From contig JANQQK010000008.1 of assembly GCA_028289375.1 (NCBI GenBank), positions 1-64,000 on the forward strand: a stretch of DNA of 64,000 nucleotides, read 5' to 3'. This DNA is from Phycisphaerae bacterium (GTDB taxonomy: Bacteria; Planctomycetota; Phycisphaerae; UBA1845). The notes under the pieces are model-generated. The model searched no databases. It was not told where the DNA came from and was given only the letters and a program-made list of their open reading frames with translations. Positions 1-8,824 of this stretch are shown here, one piece after another. Made by a program: the position numbers and the translations under genes. Within the stretch, counting starts at the first letter, position 1. Each line of letters starts with the position of its first letter.

Positions 1-87
1 CTGCTGATTCGTCACGAGCGGCACGTCGAAATGTACCAAGCCTTTATCCACGTCGCCTGCCTCATGATCACGCTCAACAAGTTATGA
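1..87 (+). mobile_element. C-terminal end of an IS4/IS5-type DDE transposase (edge-truncated)
   Basis: Frame 1 reads LLIRHERHVEMYQAFIHVACLMITLNKL* (stop 85-87), resembling the C-terminus of IS5-group transposases (R(L/I)xxRxER....(Y/H)xAF). Confidence 0.6.
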
Positions 88-98
88 AACCGCTTCTA

Positions 99-155
99 GA
101 GCCTATCCCAAAATCCCTTTGAGCAGGATGATGGTGCATCCGAGGTGCAGGAAGC
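99..155 (-). mobile_element. Remnant of a second IS transposase C-terminus in opposite orientation, with possible terminal sequence GAGCCTATCCCAAAA
   Basis: Reverse strand of ~107-155 reads FLHLGCTIILLKGILG*, similar to the FIHVACLMITLNKL end of the + strand copy; GAGCCTATCCC at 100-110 looks like an IS end. Confidence 0.5.
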
Positions 156-990
156 TTTGGAACAGGCGCGTTGGACAAACTTGGCAACGGACTTGAGGTT
201 GATTGAGCGCGAAGTGGCGAAGTGCCAAGCTGCGTTACTGATCATTGATCCAATCACCGCATACTTGGGTTGTGTTGACGATCATAGGAACGCCAACATC
301 CGTTCAGTCCTCGGCCCGCTGTCAGCGCTCGCGGAGCGGCAGAATTTGGCGATCCTTGCGGTCTCTCATTTCCGCAAAAGCCAAGCGGCCAACGCTGCGC
401 AACAAGTGGTAGGATCAATTGGCTACACGGCTGCGGCTCGCATGGTGTGGGCGATTGGCATGGATCCAACTGACGACACAGGATGCAGGCGAATCATGGT
501 GCCGGCCAAGAATAACATCATTGAGACGCCGACAGGCCTGGCATTCACGATGGAGAACAGTTCAGTCCGGTGGTCGAATGTGACTGTCACTACCACAGCT
601 GACCAAATGGTGGCAGCGGCCGCCGATGCGGGGACAGTGGGACATTCAGCACTTGAAGATGCAAAGGAGTTTTTGCGGGTCGAATTGGCCCACGGCCCTC
701 GGCCTGTCAAGGAACTCGTAGCGGCAGCCGTCGATGCGCAGATCTCAGAAAGGACATAGAATCGAGCAAAATCTGCCATGGCAGTGAAATCTCGAAAGGT
801 GACGGATCACCATGGAAGTCGCTCGGTTTGGCAACTGCCGACCGAGACTTCTCAAGATGGCCAAGAGTGCCAAAATTCCCAGATCGGAAGTCTTGGCCAC
901 CTTGGCCAACATTGCGGCCCTCCGCAACATCACAACGGAATCGCGGGTACCTTGACCGATCCGCGACATGACGAATGGGCAAAGCAGTGA
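145..990 (+). pseudogene. RepA-like / AAA_25 RecA-fold ATPase, 5'-truncated and interrupted by an in-frame TAG
   Basis: 145-759 encodes NLATDLR..LLIIDPITAYLG...HFRKSQAANAAQQVVGSIGYTAAARMVW; the same frame continues after TAG (757-759) as NRAKSAMAVKSRKVTDHHGSRSVWQLP to 990, the expected C-terminal tail of this family. Confidence 0.75.
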
Positions 991-1030
991 AGGCTGGCAG
1001 ATGTATCACAAACACGATATCCTAGGCCCC

Positions 1031-1243
1031 ATGGCTGACATTGCAGAGCAACCAAAAAAGGCAATCCTGTCGAGTGGCATGAGCTTGTACGAGATCGCGA
1101 AGCAGGCAGACCTGCCGTATGCTACGGTTCATGGATTCGCCGGCGGGTACCGCAGCCTGAAAATTGAGTCCGCCGCGGCGATCTGCCGCGTCCTTGGGCT
1201 GTCGCTCGCAAGCCGATCCCAGCGTAATAAGAAAACGAGGTGA
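1031..1243 (+). CDS. Small HTH (XRE-like / excisionase-type) DNA-binding protein
   Basis: MSLYEIAKQADLPYATVHGFAGGYRSLKIESAAAICRVLGLSL; directly upstream of the integrase. Confidence 0.7.
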   Translation: MADIAEQPKKAILSSGMSLYEIAKQADLPYATVHGFAGGYRSLKIESAAAICRVLGLSLASRSQRNKKTR

Positions 1244-1246
1244 CCG

Positions 1247-2917
1247 ATGGCACGCGTATTCAAACACTCCTATACCATGAAGCTTCCAGACGGTACCCGC
1301 GAATCCCGTAAGACGAAGAAGTGGTACGTGGAATGGACAGACGCACAGGGTGTCGTTCGTCGAAAAGCGGGGTTCACGGACAAGCGGGCCACGGAGGCAC
1401 TCGCCCAAGAAATGCAAAAGCAGGTCGATCGCGAAAAGGCTGGCATTGTGGATCGGGACAGCTTGGATCTCTCTGAGAGTATGAGCGCCCCGATCAATGC
1501 TCACATTGACGCCTACGTGGTTCATCTCGAATCGCACGCGTCACCACGCCACGTCTCGGAGACTTCGCGTAGACTGCGGGTCGTGATCGAGGCATGTGGA
1601 TTTCGTAGGCTCAATGACATCAAGTCCGAGCCGCTGAGTCGTTGGTGCGCTTGCAGGCACAATGAAGGCCTCTCCCCCCGAACGTGCAACACGTACTTGT
1701 CGAGCATTCGTGCATTCGTTCGGTGGTGCCTCGCGGATAGGCGCATTTTGCGGGATCCGCTTGTGACCATCAGGAAGTTCGACGAATCAGCCAACACGCG
1801 ACGAAACCGCAGAGCGTTGACGGCAGACGAGCTGTCACGACTATTCAAGGCAGCGGCTGAGCGACCATTGCGTGAGGCAATGCTAATCCGGCGGGGCCCT
1901 CGAAAGGGGCAACTCGTTGCGAAACTCAATCCCGACCGAGCACAGGAGCTCCACCGGCTCGGCCAAGAGCGTCGACTCATCTATCTCACGCTCGTCCTAA
2001 CGGTTCTCCGGAAGGGTGAGCTGGAACAAATCACGTGGGGAGACTTCGAGATCGATGGCAAGCAACACTGGTTGACGGTCCGAGCAAACGTCTCCAAGAA
2101 CCGCAAAGAGGAGCCGCTGCCCATTCGTGCTGATTTGGCGAAGGAGCTGCGAAATTGGAGATCGGGATGCGACAACGCGCGTGACAGTGATCGGGTCTTC
2201 ACGGTTCCGAAAGGCCTCGTACGCATCCTGGATCAAGACCTTGTGGCTGCCGGAATAGCGAAACTCGTCGTCGGTGACGACGGCGTTCAATACATCGACA
2301 AAACCGATGACAGAGGACGCACAATCGATGTGCACTGCCTACGTCACACAACAGCAACGCTCTTGATGGAAGGAGGCGCCTCGCCGCGTATCGTTCAGAG
2401 ATTAATGAGGCATTCTGACATCCGGCTAACCATGGATCGTTACACCGATGTGCACTTACTCGATACCTCCGGTGCACTTGAGGTCTTGCCGCATTTCGCA
2501 GAACGAGAGACATCAGCAGAGCCGGCACGTGCGACCGGAACGTACGATGACCCCGCCGCGCTTGGCGGATTACTTGGCGGAAAAGGGCGCACAACGGTGC
2601 ATTTTGGTGCAACTGCATTCAATTCGACGGAAGATGAGGGCGAAGTGAGTGGCGAAGATAAGTCAGCTTCTGAGCAAGACTTAGCAACGCCATGCAACGC
2701 TGTGCAAGAAAGCGGGCGACGCGACTCGAACGCGCAACATTCAGCTTGGAAGGCTGATGCTCTACCATTGAGCTACGCCCGCGAAACTCGCACGCTAGTC
2801 TACCGTCGACGCAAAGGCCCGCAAGCATCCGACATTGACCGACTGGCCAGCATGACACGCGGCCATCGACCAATTCCAGCCCTCGGCACCATCAGGCGCA
2901 GTCCAGACCGCCCATAA
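1247..2917 (+). CDS. Tyrosine recombinase / integrase with C-terminal read-through of an antisense tRNA
   Basis: Catalytic pattern R(KGEL)...HCLRHTTATLL...MRHSDIRLTMDRYTDV; residues SGRRDSNAQHSAWKADALPLSYAR are the antisense translation of tRNA-Gly. Confidence 0.9.
   Translation: MARVFKHSYTMKLPDGTRESRKTKKWYVEWTDAQGVVRRKAGFTDKRATEALAQEMQKQVDREKAGIVDRDSLDLSESMSAPINAHIDAYVVHLESHASPRHVSETSRRLRVVIEACGFRRLNDIKSEPLSRWCACRHNEGLSPRTCNTYLSSIRAFVRWCLADRRILRDPLVTIRKFDESANTRRNRRALTADELSRLFKAAAERPLREAMLIRRGPRKGQLVAKLNPDRAQELHRLGQERRLIYLTLVLTVLRKGELEQITWGDFEIDGKQHWLTVRANVSKNRKEEPLPIRADLAKELRNWRSGCDNARDSDRVFTVPKGLVRILDQDLVAAGIAKLVVGDDGVQYIDKTDDRGRTIDVHCLRHTTATLLMEGGASPRIVQRLMRHSDIRLTMDRYTDVHLLDTSGALEVLPHFAERETSAEPARATGTYDDPAALGGLLGGKGRTTVHFGATAFNSTEDEGEVSGEDKSASEQDLATPCNAVQESGRRDSNAQHSAWKADALPLSYARETRTLVYRRRKGPQASDIDRLASMTRGHRPIPALGTIRRSPDRP
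2711..2782 (-). tRNA. tRNA-Gly (anticodon TCC)
   Basis: Reverse strand GCGGGCG-TA-GCTC-AATGGTA-GAGC-A-TCAGC-CTTCCAA-GCTGA-ATGTT-GCGCG-TTCGAGT-CGCGT-CGCCCGC-T folds as a full cloverleaf. Confidence 0.95.
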
Positions 2918-3140
2918 TCCGGCCCCTCCTCAAGCCGAATCTGCAAACCGCAAGCCACACCATGCCTGAGAATCGCTCCGATTGTAGGATTTCGTCGGTG
3001 CCGGAATCGTCAGATCACTCCAGCGCGTTAATAATGAGGACGGATGAACTCACCGCGAACTTCGGTCAGCCAAGGGCGTCGATTGGTGGCAGGCCAACGC
3101 CACGGCGAGAGCGTCCCAAGACTCGGAATCGAGGGTTATC

Positions 3141-4193
3141 ATGAAGAGCGAATTTGGCATCGCCGTCCTGCTGGGCGTCGCACTCATCACCATCGTCGTG
3201 AGAGGAGGTGCGGGCATGGGCCCGCTGAAGTCAAACACCACCAACGACAAGAAGTCTCCCGCCTATTCCGCCAGCGGGTTCAAGATTGAACGCCTCGCCC
3301 AGGAACGCATCAACGAGCTGGCCAAGGACCTTACCGACGAGGAACGCCGCATCCTCCTCAACGAAGGCACCGAACGTGCCGGATGCGGACTCCTGCTCGA
3401 CAACAAGAAAGACGGCACATACACCTGTCGCCTCTGCGGTCTGCCACTGTTCGGCTCCAACAGCAAGTTCAACTCAGGCACCGGTTGGCCCAGCTTCTTC
3501 CAGCCCATCGACAAGGATCACGTTCACTATGAGAAAGACGTAAGCCACGGCATGGTCCGCGTCGAGATCGAGTGCATGCGCTGCCGTTCGCATCTTGGCC
3601 ACGTGTTCGAAGACGGCCCCAAACCAACCGGCCTGCGATACTGTCTCAACTCAGCATCATTGACGTTCTTCGAGAAAGGAGCACCGATGCCACCCGAATC
3701 CACCCCGCTCAAGACCGAGACCGCCTACTTCGCCGGCGGTTGTTTTTGGGGCGTCGAAGACCGTTTCCAGCAAGTGCCCGGGGTCATCGACGCCGTTTCG
3801 GGCTACCAGGGCGGCAACACGCAAGACCCGTCCTATCGCGAAGTGTGCAGCGGCTCGACCGGACACGCCGAGTCTGTACGCGTCAAATACGACCCATCAG
3901 CCGTCACCTACCGTGACCTGCTCGAACGATTCTTCCAGTTCCACGATCCGACGCAGTTGAATCGCCAGGGACCCGACGTTGGCACACAATACCGCTCCGC
4001 GATATTCGCAGCCGACGCCGACCAGTTGAAACAAGCCAAGGCATTTGTCGAAGAAGCCAAAAAATCGGATCGCTACAGCGGACGACGCGTCGTGACCGAA
4101 GTCAAGATGGCCGACCCGTTCTTCGAAGCCGAGGAATACCATCAGGACTACCACGCCAAGCACGGCGGATCCTGTGCCATTCCCGGCAACTAA
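3141..4193 (+). CDS. msrAB: Bifunctional peptide methionine sulfoxide reductase MsrB-MsrA with N-terminal membrane/signal segment
   Basis: MsrB: CRLCGLPLFGSNSKFNSGTGWPSFFQP..RYCLNSASL; MsrA: YFAGGCFWGVEDRFQQVPGVIDAVSGYQGG; N-terminal MKSEFGIAVLLGVALITIVV. Confidence 0.95.
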   Translation: MKSEFGIAVLLGVALITIVVRGGAGMGPLKSNTTNDKKSPAYSASGFKIERLAQERINELAKDLTDEERRILLNEGTERAGCGLLLDNKKDGTYTCRLCGLPLFGSNSKFNSGTGWPSFFQPIDKDHVHYEKDVSHGMVRVEIECMRCRSHLGHVFEDGPKPTGLRYCLNSASLTFFEKGAPMPPESTPLKTETAYFAGGCFWGVEDRFQQVPGVIDAVSGYQGGNTQDPSYREVCSGSTGHAESVRVKYDPSAVTYRDLLERFFQFHDPTQLNRQGPDVGTQYRSAIFAADADQLKQAKAFVEEAKKSDRYSGRRVVTEVKMADPFFEAEEYHQDYHAKHGGSCAIPGN

Positions 4194-4224
4194 CCTCAAC
4201 TGTAAGTCAACCGAGTAACGCCCT

Positions 4225-4262
4225 GATGGCCCGATTGGTGCTCCAATCGGGCCATCTTCTCG
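4225..4262 (+). terminator. Rho-independent-like terminator after msrAB
   Basis: GATGGCCCGATTGG-tgct-CCAATCGGGCCATC (14-bp perfect stem) then TTCTCGTT. Confidence 0.75.
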
Positions 4263-4312
4263 TTGAGAAAACCACCCTGTCGCCGCATGTCCGTATTTTC
4301 GCGTGCCAGCCC

Positions 4313-4356
4313 TTGACACGACTGCTACATCTGTGGTATCTTCTGCTACAGATGTA
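4313..4356 (+). promoter_or_regulatory. Promoter with two BlaI/CopY-type operators
   Basis: TTGACA at 4313-4318; TACATCTGTG (4326-4335) and TACAGATGTA (4347-4356) match the TACAnnTGTA half-operator pattern and sit 21 bp apart. Confidence 0.7.
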
Positions 4357-4374
4357 ACACATGGGCAGGAAGTA

Positions 4375-4755
4375 ATGAAACTCTCCGAAGCAGAATGGAA
4401 AGCCATGAACATCGTCTGGCGGAAAGCGCCCGTCAGCGCGCGCGATGTTCTCGAAGACGTCGAATGCGAAACCGGCTGGTCCTACTCCACCGTCAAGACA
4501 ATCCTGACCCGCCTCTGCGACAAAGGCGTTCTCTCCATGCGCAAAAGGGCCAACACCAGCTACTTTGCCCCCAAACTCAGCGAAAACCAGGCCCGCAAGT
4601 CGGCCATCCGCAACCTGCTCGATAACGCCTTCGACGGTACCTTCGGCTCTCTGCTGCAGCATGTCGCCAAGGAGGAAAAGCTCAGCAACAAGGACCGCGA
4701 CGCCCTGGCAGAGATGCTCCGCGAATTGGACGAACGAAAGCGGAGTGCATCATGA
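4375..4755 (+). CDS. BlaI/MecI/CopY-family transcriptional repressor
   Basis: MKLSEAEWKAMNIVWRKAPVSARDVLEDVECETGWSYSTVKTILTRLCDKGVLSMRKRANTSYFAP. Confidence 0.9.
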   Translation: MKLSEAEWKAMNIVWRKAPVSARDVLEDVECETGWSYSTVKTILTRLCDKGVLSMRKRANTSYFAPKLSENQARKSAIRNLLDNAFDGTFGSLLQHVAKEEKLSNKDRDALAEMLRELDERKRSAS

Positions 4756-5840
4756 CCCTCACCTTGCCCGGCATTTGTGAGGCGTGGTGGGCTTGGATGT
4801 CCGCTGTGTCCGTCCAGATCGTTGTCCTGTTCATCATCGTGTGCGCACTCGACAAGATACTTCGCCGCTGGGCATGGCCTCAGTTGCTCGCCGCCATGTG
4901 GCTCATCTTGATGATGAAACTGCTTGTACCCCCGACACTTGTGTCGCCCGTGAGCGTCGCCCATCTCGCCCCACAAAACGCCCTGCTCTCACAACCAGCC
5001 GCAGCGTCACAAACGAATTCAGTCGTTCCAATCCTATTCGGTATCTGGATTGTCGGCTTCGCAATCCTCAGCATCTGGACGTGCGTTCAGTATCGCCGAA
5101 CCAGACGTCGATGGCTTGGCTCACCGGAAATCGTCACGCCGGCATGGCTGATTCATCGCCTCGACGCACTCAAACGTCAGTCCGGTGTCCGCCGCCGCAT
5201 CCGATTGTCCGTTCGCCTCGGTGCGCCGGGCTCCGCCGTCATCGGGTTTACTCGTCCCGTCATCATCATGCCGGCAGCGTTCGTCGCTCAAAACGAACGC
5301 GACGAAGTTGAGCATGTGTTGCTTCACGAACTCGCCCACATCAAACGACGTGATCCTCTCGCGGGATTCGCCTGCCTCACTCTTCAGTTGATGTACTGGT
5401 TTCACCCGGCGGTCTGGATCGCACGCTCGCGATTGTCCGCCCTCCGCGAAATCTGCTGCGATCGTTTCGTCACGGACACCCTTGGTGAACGTTCGCCACA
5501 CTACCGCGACACACTGCTGGAACTCGCACGTCCCTGGATCACGCGACAACGCACAGGCCAACTCGCCCTCATTCACAATCACAGCCAATTGCTCCATCGA
5601 CTCGAATGGCTGGAGCGATCCTGCTCGACGCGCGTACTCTGGCGTCGTGCCATGACACTGCTGATGAGCCTGACGCTGATGCTCTGCTGCGTCCCACTGT
5701 CTCAACCACATCCGGAACCAGCCGGTTTCGACGTTCCGGACCCCGCGTGGTTTCGTATCGGCGAAGGATGCATGCGTACCCGCATCGCCGTGATGCAGGC
5801 GATCGCCGCTGAGGAACAAGCCGGCGATCCGCTCTTCTGA
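4752..5840 (+). CDS. BlaR1-like M56 family membrane metallopeptidase
   Basis: HELAHIKRRDP zinc motif, N-terminal TM helices; ATGA overlap with the repressor. Confidence 0.85.
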   Translation: MTLTLPGICEAWWAWMSAVSVQIVVLFIIVCALDKILRRWAWPQLLAAMWLILMMKLLVPPTLVSPVSVAHLAPQNALLSQPAAASQTNSVVPILFGIWIVGFAILSIWTCVQYRRTRRRWLGSPEIVTPAWLIHRLDALKRQSGVRRRIRLSVRLGAPGSAVIGFTRPVIIMPAAFVAQNERDEVEHVLLHELAHIKRRDPLAGFACLTLQLMYWFHPAVWIARSRLSALREICCDRFVTDTLGERSPHYRDTLLELARPWITRQRTGQLALIHNHSQLLHRLEWLERSCSTRVLWRRAMTLLMSLTLMLCCVPLSQPHPEPAGFDVPDPAWFRIGEGCMRTRIAVMQAIAAEEQAGDPLF

Positions 5841-5876
5841 CCTATCCAAGTCCGAACCGCTGAAAGGAAGTCACCC

Positions 5877-6260
5877 ATGAGCCAGAACGACCGCCCCACC
5901 GTCGGTGCCATAGCATGGCACGACCTCACCGTCCCGGACGCAACCAACGTTCGCACGTTCTACGAACAGGTCGTCGGGTGGAAGACGGAACCGGTCAGCC
6001 AGGGTGACTACAACGACTACAACGTCAAACAACCCGATTCCGGCGAAACGGTGGCCGGCATCTGCCACGCCCGAGGCGTGAACGCCAACTTACCGCCCCA
6101 GTGGATGATCTACATCATCGTAGAAGACCTCGATGACAGCCTCCGCAAATGCGCGGCACTCGGCGGAAAAATCGTCGACGGCCCCCGGTCTCAGGACGGC
6201 GGAAAACTCTGCATCATTCAGGATCCAGCCGGCGCCGTCGCCGCGTTGTACCAACCATAA
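5877..6260 (+). CDS. VOC (glyoxalase/bleomycin resistance-like) family protein
   Basis: AWHDLTVPDATNVRTFYEQVVGWKTEPV...YIIVEDLDDSLRKCAALGGKIVDGP..CIIQDPAGAVAALYQP. Confidence 0.9.
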   Translation: MSQNDRPTVGAIAWHDLTVPDATNVRTFYEQVVGWKTEPVSQGDYNDYNVKQPDSGETVAGICHARGVNANLPPQWMIYIIVEDLDDSLRKCAALGGKIVDGPRSQDGGKLCIIQDPAGAVAALYQP

Positions 6261-6318
6261 ACCGCAAGATCACGCGTGCACAGCACGCATTCATGACCAC
6301 CAAAAGGAGACAAGACCC

Positions 6319-6933
6319 ATGAAGCGTTCCATGATCATCATGAGCGGCATCCTGCTCGCTGCCACGTTGACCACCGTCACCGTCTCGGACGAAAAAAAGG
6401 GAGAACCAAGCCCCGAAGAGATGGCCAAAATGATGGAAGCCATGCAGAAAGCACGAAAGTTCACCGCTCCGAGCGAGATGCACAACGCGCTCAAGAAGTT
6501 CCTCGGCGAATGGAAGTCCGAAACGCGATTCTACATGGGCGACAAACCAAGCCCGCCCGAAATCGGCGAGGTCTCTAACAAGTGGCTGATTGAAGGCCGT
6601 TTCATCATGAGCGAGGCCAAGGGCATGATGATGGGACAGCCATTCAAAGGCTACACGATGATGGGCTACGACAACTTCAAAATGAGCTACGTCGCTGCCA
6701 GCATGACAACGTGGGACACGGCGCTGCGTATGTCGGAGGGTGACATCGATCCCCGAACAAACGCGTTGATCATGTACGGCACGGTTGACGAGTATCTCAC
6801 CGGCGAACACGACAAGATGTCCAAGCTCGTCTTCCGATTCGACGGCGATGATAAATACACCTGGGAGATCCACGACCTGTCCATCGGCGAGAAGAACACC
6901 AAGGTCATCGAGGTCACACACACGCGAAAATAG
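6319..6933 (+). CDS. DUF1579 family secreted protein
   Basis: Signal peptide MKRSMIIMSGILLAATLTTVTVS; ALKKFLGEWKSETRF...SNKWLIEGRFIMSEAKGMMMGQPFKGYTMMGYDNFK. Confidence 0.85.
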   Translation: MKRSMIIMSGILLAATLTTVTVSDEKKGEPSPEEMAKMMEAMQKARKFTAPSEMHNALKKFLGEWKSETRFYMGDKPSPPEIGEVSNKWLIEGRFIMSEAKGMMMGQPFKGYTMMGYDNFKMSYVAASMTTWDTALRMSEGDIDPRTNALIMYGTVDEYLTGEHDKMSKLVFRFDGDDKYTWEIHDLSIGEKNTKVIEVTHTRK

Positions 6934-6958
6934 CGTCCGGCAGCAAGCGAGGTGCACG

Positions 6959-7420
6959 ATGAATATTCCGACCGTTTCCGTTCAATGTGATGCTCTGCCA
7001 GACCGCGTTTTCCAGGTGGCGTCTGACTTTCACAACGCGGCCGAACGCATATCAGCCATCACCAAATGTGAGGTGCTGACGGAAGGTCCCATCGGCGTAG
7101 GCACGCGTTTTCGGGAAACGCGCGTGATGTTCAAACGTGAGTGCACCGAGGAGATGGAAATCACGGCCTACGATCCGCCCCACAGCTACGTGCTTGGGGC
7201 GGAATCGTGTGGCTGTCGCTACCGAACCGAACTGCGATTCACGCCAAAGAACGGTGGCACCGAAGTCACGTTCGATTTCCAAGCCCAGCCGCTCACGCTC
7301 TTCGCCAAAATCATGAGCATATTGATGAGGCCGATGCTCAAGAAAGCGCTCGAGCAATGCCACAAGGATTTGCTCGATCTCAAAGCCACCGTTGAATCGC
7401 CGGAAACGGCACAGGCGTGA
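6959..7420 (+). CDS. SRPBCC family protein
   Basis: Polyketide-cyclase-like pattern VFQVASDFHNAAERISAITKCEVLTEGPIGVGTRFRETR...YVLGAESCGCRYRTELRF. Confidence 0.75.
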   Translation: MNIPTVSVQCDALPDRVFQVASDFHNAAERISAITKCEVLTEGPIGVGTRFRETRVMFKRECTEEMEITAYDPPHSYVLGAESCGCRYRTELRFTPKNGGTEVTFDFQAQPLTLFAKIMSILMRPMLKKALEQCHKDLLDLKATVESPETAQA

Positions 7421-7519
7421 CGGACCGCAGTCTTTGTGAGGCTGGACCCTCATCGGTCGCATCGCGAGAAAGCGACATCGCCTTCGGGGGATTGTTCGCA
7501 GGCAGCGCGCTCGCAGGTG

Positions 7520-8113
7520 TCAGCCTGACGGTGTATCCTTTTCGCCAAGCAGTCCGGCCTTCAAGTCCTTGGTCGGGGGTTTCTCGCCGACGTACAGCTC
7601 GAAGAACTTCCGTGCGAATTTCTCGCACTTGACGCGTCCCTGGTCCTCGCCATTGAGCGTCACTGTGAGGCCTGCATTCGGGGTATAGGTCGTCACCAGA
7701 CTGCAGCCCTTCTTTACATCGCAAAGCATTGCGTTAAATTCGCTGAGTGCGTCGGCATAATCGCTAAAATCGTCACCGGCATTCGCCTTCATCGCAGCCG
7801 TGTACGCTTTGACGAGTTGCGACTTGGAGAGATTCCTCACGAAACGGAGTTCCAGACGCTTGACCTGGTCGGATTGAACGATTTCCTTGGGAGAAGCAGT
7901 CTTCTGCTCGAGGTACAAAGCAGCGTAGTACAGATCGATCTTGAACAGCCCCCATTCGCACAATCCCACGCCATTGAGGACAACCGGCTTGCCGGCAGCT
8001 TTGCACTCGGGGGCGAATCGGTTTTCGCCGCCCATCGCCACACCGTGAGCGCAAAATATTGCCAATAAAAATGTTAGAGAATATTGCATCGATCGCCGGA
8101 TTCGATTCGTCAT
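7520..8113 (-). CDS. Secreted chalcone-isomerase-fold domain protein
   Basis: NGVGLCEWGLFKIDLYYAALYLEQKTASPKEIVQSDQVKRLELRFVRNLSKSQLVKAYTAAMK; start placement approximate. Confidence 0.75.
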   Translation of the reverse strand: MTNRIRRSMQYSLTFLLAIFCAHGVAMGGENRFAPECKAAGKPVVLNGVGLCEWGLFKIDLYYAALYLEQKTASPKEIVQSDQVKRLELRFVRNLSKSQLVKAYTAAMKANAGDDFSDYADALSEFNAMLCDVKKGCSLVTTYTPNAGLTVTLNGEDQGRVKCEKFARKFFELYVGEKPPTKDLKAGLLGEKDTPSG

Positions 8114-8419
8114 CGTTGGTGCCATCCGTGCATCATTTCCGTTTCCACCGGGCACCCCCACATCTGCCTCCCTGATCTCGCCACGTATTCATACGAAGAT
8201 ACGATTCTCAGTCGAAAGGTTATGCCTTCCGATCAAGCATGTCGAGCCAACCGTGCAACATCGCACGAGCCAGGCACACATGTCGTTTCAGATTTGTGTG
8301 ATTTCGTCTGGTTCACCAAGCCCTGGAATCCACGTTGCGGTCACTGGCGAAGCACTGGGTGGTTCGGAGTTCGCCGCATTGGCGATTGCGGAGTCTGGGC
8401 GCTAGGCTTCTGACGATCG

Positions 8420-8824
8420 ATGAACGATTTGGGCGACGAGGACCGGTTCATGCGGTGGTTTGGAATTTCTTTGGCGATACTCGGTGCAGCGTTCGTGGTG
8501 AGTATTGGCGTGGCGATGGCAGGGGAGCCGTTCTGGGCATCGTTGCGTGCCATCGCGTCGAGCCGATGGGGCATGGTGACGCTCTTTGACCTCGGGATCG
8601 GGCTTGCGTTCGTCGGCACCTGGATTGCGATGATGGAACGACGTGTCTGGCCAACAATCGGTTGGTTGATTTGCTTGCTCTGTGTGGGAAATCTGGCTAC
8701 CGTTGCATATCTTCTGGTGAGGCTTCGCAGGGTGGATGCGGTGACGGCGGTCTTTATCCCATCCTTCCGCAGGGTCGATCCAAACACGAACGATCAACAA
8801 CCGCCCCTGGAGAATCAGGCGTGA
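8420..8824 (+). CDS. Small multi-TM membrane protein
   Basis: ASLRAIASSRWGMVTLFDLGIGLAFVGTWIAMMERRVWPTIGWLICLLCVGNLATVAYLLVRLRR; GTGA overlap with the desaturase. Confidence 0.65.
   Translation: MNDLGDEDRFMRWFGISLAILGAAFVVSIGVAMAGEPFWASLRAIASSRWGMVTLFDLGIGLAFVGTWIAMMERRVWPTIGWLICLLCVGNLATVAYLLVRLRRVDAVTAVFIPSFRRVDPNTNDQQPPLENQA

Noticed and set aside
3640-3670. Possible selenocysteine in MsrB
   Set aside because: The catalytic position in RYCLNSASL is encoded by TGT (Cys); no in-frame TGA.
4303-4374. N-terminal extension of the BlaI-like repressor
   Set aside because: It would translate through the promoter/operator region; ATG 4375 with AGGAAG upstream is better.
8165-8200. Possible ECF/RpoE-like promoter TGATCT...TACGAA upstream of the lipid operon
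   Set aside because: Match and spacing are too weak to call by eye; needs a motif comparison with other targets of the nearby sigma factor.
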